DNA from: Pseudomonadota bacterium
GTDB lineage: Bacteria > Pseudomonadota > Gammaproteobacteria > Steroidobacterales > Steroidobacteraceae
Length of the DNA stretch: 24,937 nt
Direction of reading: 5' to 3'
Assembly (NCBI GenBank): GCA_023391335.1
Contig: JAEWBG010000031.1
Span: forward strand, 1 to 24,937
Both the position numbers and the translations under genes were made by a program. The notes under the pieces are model-generated. The model did no database searches. It was not told the origin of the DNA and was given only the letters and a program-made list of their open reading frames with translations. This document shows, piece after piece, positions 23,367-24,937 of this stretch (the stretch's first letter is position 1; each line of letters starts with the position of its first letter).

Positions 23367-24413
23367 ATGAGATTCTACACCCAGCAACATGAGTTTTACT
23401 GCGGAGTCGACCTGCACGCGCGATCGATGTACCTGTGCATCCTGAATGCAGCGGGACAGATCGTTTTGCATCGGAACATGGATTGTCGGCCGGAGCTGTT
23501 GTTGGCGGCCATCGCGCCGTATCGCGGCAACCTGGTCATTGGGGTGGAGTGCATTTTCTGCTGGTACTGGGTGGCCGATCTATGTGCACGCGAGCAGATT
23601 GCCTTCGTGCTCGGACATGCCCTGTACATGAAGGCGATTCACGGCGGTAAAGCCAAAAACGACAAGATCGATTCACAGAAGATTGCAGGGCTGCTACGTG
23701 GCGGGATGTTTCCTCTGGCCTATGTGTATCCGAGTCAGATGCGTGCTACCCGGGATCTACTGCGCAGGCGCATGTATTTGATGCGTCAACGCGCGGATCT
23801 GTTGGCGCACGTGCAGAACACCAACTCGCAATACAATTTACCCGAGATCGGCAAGAAGATCGCTTACAAGAGCCATCGAGCCGGCGTGGCCGAGCGCTTC
23901 GAGGACGCGTCGGTTCAGAAAAGTATCTCCGTGGATCTGGCGCTCATCGAGTATCTGGATAAAACACTCAACGATCTGGAGCTCACGATCACGCGCTTGG
24001 CCAAAGAGCACGATCACCACACGTTCTTTCTGCTTCGATCGGTGCCGGGCATCGGCAAGATCTTAAGTCTAGTGATCCTGTACGAGATCCATGACATCCG
24101 CCGCTTCCCGCGTGTGCAGGACTTCGTCTCCTACGCACGCTTAGTCAAGTGCGCCAAAGAGTCGGCAGGTAAGCACTACGGCTTCTCAGGTCAGAAGATC
24201 GGCAACGCCTTCTTGAAGTGGGCCTTCTCGGAAGCCGCTGTGCTGTTCTTGCGCGGCAATCCGCCGGCACAAGAACTGGTCAACCGCTTGGCGCGCAAAC
24301 ACGGCAAGGGCAAGGCGCTCTCGATTCTCGCGCACCGCTTAGCACGTGCCGTCTACTACATGTTGAAGCGAGGTCAGCCCTTCGATGCAAATCGATTTTT
24401 TGCCTCGACCTAA
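23367..24413 (+). CDS. IS110-family DEDD transposase (recombinase)
   Basis: A 348-residue recombinase that moves the element by RNA-guided, site-specific recombination in the family members studied. The RuvC-like catalytic acidic residues are Asp15 (YCGVDLHARS), Glu61 (VIGVECIF), Asp99 and Asp102 (KNDKIDSQK). The Transposase_20 domain is at about 225-310, with LRSVPGIGKILSLVILYEI, DFVSYARLV, then KESAGKHYGFSGQKIGN, which contains the candidate nucleophilic serine. It ends with AFLKWAFSEAAVLFL and the tail ARAVYYMLKRGQPFD. Nothing is truncated. The AAGGAGGAG ribosome site lies just before ATG 23367. Its direction is opposite to the cassette array. Confidence 0.95.
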   Translation: MRFYTQQHEFYCGVDLHARSMYLCILNAAGQIVLHRNMDCRPELLLAAIAPYRGNLVIGVECIFCWYWVADLCAREQIAFVLGHALYMKAIHGGKAKNDKIDSQKIAGLLRGGMFPLAYVYPSQMRATRDLLRRRMYLMRQRADLLAHVQNTNSQYNLPEIGKKIAYKSHRAGVAERFEDASVQKSISVDLALIEYLDKTLNDLELTITRLAKEHDHHTFFLLRSVPGIGKILSLVILYEIHDIRRFPRVQDFVSYARLVKCAKESAGKHYGFSGQKIGNAFLKWAFSEAAVLFLRGNPPAQELVNRLARKHGKGKALSILAHRLARAVYYMLKRGQPFDANRFFAST

Positions 24414-24447
24414 ACCATGGGCCGACGCATCGATCCTGAAGGCCTAA

Positions 24448-24606
24448 CTGGACAGCACGGCCCGAATCGACAGGGCGCTTGTAATGCACTTAACACGTGT
24501 GTGGTTCAACCACGAACAGCGCCATCGATCACTTGGCCAGAACCTGTCGCGTTTGATTAGGACGATGCGTCTCGCCCGCCAGCACTTCGTGAGTCCATCG
24601 AGATGA
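24448..24606 (+). pseudogene. Possible remnant of a DDE integrase C-terminus inside the IS 3' region
   Basis: A 52-codon open stretch without a start reads ...RALVMHLTRVWFNHEQRHRS then LGQNLSRLI, ending at TGA 24604. FNHEQRHRSLG resembles the conserved FNxxRPHxxLG end of rve-type transposase cores. Two 10-bp direct repeats (CTAACTGGAC at 24444-24453 and 24643-24652) bracket it. It could be a decayed inserted fragment or a coincidental reading of guide-RNA DNA. Confidence 0.3.
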
Positions 24607-24651
24607 GTTGATCCGTTCGCTGCCCCTGACCCGTGCGTGGCACTAACTGGA

Positions 24652-24840
24652 CGATGCTTAAGCATCGAGCCCGATCTTTTGAGTACGCCGGCTCCAGGGT
24701 ACTGATGAGTTTCTAGGACGTCAGTGCCTCATGCACTGACACGATCAATCAGTTTGATCGTCAGAGCCTCAATAGGTGTTTGGTGCAGCAACGCACAGCG
24801 TTGTTGCATCCAGCAACCGGAATTGAAGTCAGTGAACAAC
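24652..24840 (+). ncRNA. Candidate guide (bridge) RNA region of the IS
   Basis: Four dyads follow each other: the palindrome CGATGCTTAAGCATCG (24652-24667); GTCAGTGC-CTCAT-GCACTGAC (24720-24740); ACGATCAA-TCAGT-TTGATCGT (24741-24761); and TGCAGCAACGC-ACA-GCGTTGTTGCA (24784-24808), which has one G-T position that would be a G-U wobble in RNA. Between the last two lies GCCTCAATAGGTGTT, a near-copy of the element's right end. Studied IS110-family members express such an RNA from their long non-coding end. The boundaries are guesses. Confidence 0.4.
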
Positions 24841-24915
24841 TCGATGAGCCGTGCAGTGCTCTTCTTCATGCGATGTCGAAAAGACAGACGCAGAGTGAAG
24901 AGCGCCTATTGACTC

Positions 24916-24927
24916 GAGGAGGCCTCA
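24916..24927 (+). repeat. Right subterminal inverted repeat of the IS
   Basis: GAGGAGGCCTCA, the exact inverse of 23271-23282. It is followed by TAGG and the TG core, then TTAG of the interrupted attC, where the window ends. Confidence 0.8.
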
Positions 24928-24937
24928 TAGGTGTTAG

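Larger units (their letters stand above)
23261..24931 (+). mobile_element. IS110-family (IS1111-group) insertion sequence inserted in attC
   Basis: The 1.67-kb element encodes a DEDD transposase. It has 12-bp subterminal inverted repeats (TGAGGCCTCCTC at 23271-23282, GAGGAGGCCTCA at 24916-24927), a short 5' non-coding end (about 100 bp) and a long 3' one (about 520 bp). A TG dinucleotide occurs at both junctions (23261-23262 and 24932-24933), and the outer halves rejoin to a normal attC end, CTTG-TTAG. Subterminal repeats and the long 3' end fit the IS1111 subgroup, some members of which are known to target attC sites. Confidence 0.85.

Noticed and set aside
24814..24821. CAACCGGA in the IS 3' region as a guide for the attC target (complement of 23246-23253)
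   Set aside because: The match is only 8 bases and lies about 8 bases away from the TG core, outside where a target guide should pair. It is likely chance.

Overview
The window looks like a chromosomal segment of a moderately GC-rich gammaproteobacterium. The evidence is the CysB-type LysR regulator, the sulfite reductase/DUF934 pair, a Tat-exported molybdenum hydroxylase and a TonB-family protein. A Nevskiales, Steroidobacter or Xanthomonadales type of host is possible, but this is inferred from gene content and not proven. No rRNA, tRNA or CRISPR array was seen.

Left part (1-3439): the 3' portion of an FAD-linked D-2-hydroxyacid oxidase gene, a DUF3187-like secreted or outer-membrane protein, about 520 bp of short hairpin repeats, and a small lipoprotein with a TonB-C-like domain.

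Assimilatory sulfur region (3440-15376): two minus-strand transcription units lie on either side of a plus-strand cysB-ABC exporter pair. The first is cysH-cysG-cysK-like-fnr1, tightly packed with overlaps and divergent from cysB. The second is fnr2-tesB followed by cysI-DUF934. Together they encode reduction of APS to sulfite (CysH with [4Fe-4S] cysteines), siroheme synthesis (CysG), reduction of sulfite to sulfide (CysI, no CysJ flavoprotein visible), capture of sulfide into cysteine, and two paralogous TrxR-like ferredoxin/flavodoxin-NADP reductases that probably supply electrons. ATP sulfurylase (cysD/cysN) is not in the window. The fnr2 start region has a perfect 10-bp inverted repeat that would bury its Shine-Dalgarno sequence.

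Middle (15543-19940): a small two-helix membrane protein, an isoquinoline 1-oxidoreductase-like pair (2Fe-2S subunit and Tat-dependent molybdopterin subunit), an intergenic region with dispersed repeats, and a TonB-family gene ending in a 15-bp perfect hairpin.

Right part (20126-24937): an integron gene-cassette array. Seven attC sites (three of about 63 bp, four of about 90 bp) separate six minus-strand cassettes: a broken membrane protein, a RelE/ParE-like toxin-antitoxin pair with its own -10 box, a 133-aa unknown, a DUF4826 protein, a 108-aa unknown, and a four-helix membrane protein. The integrase and attI are expected beyond the right edge. The attC at the right end is split by an IS110-family (IS1111-group) element on the plus strand, inserted at CTTG^TTAG, with a TG core repeated at both junctions and 12-bp subterminal inverted repeats. 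Its long 3' non-coding region holds consecutive hairpins and an internal near-copy of the element's own right terminus. This is what a guide ('bridge') RNA of this family would be expected to carry, and it is the most interesting signal in the window.
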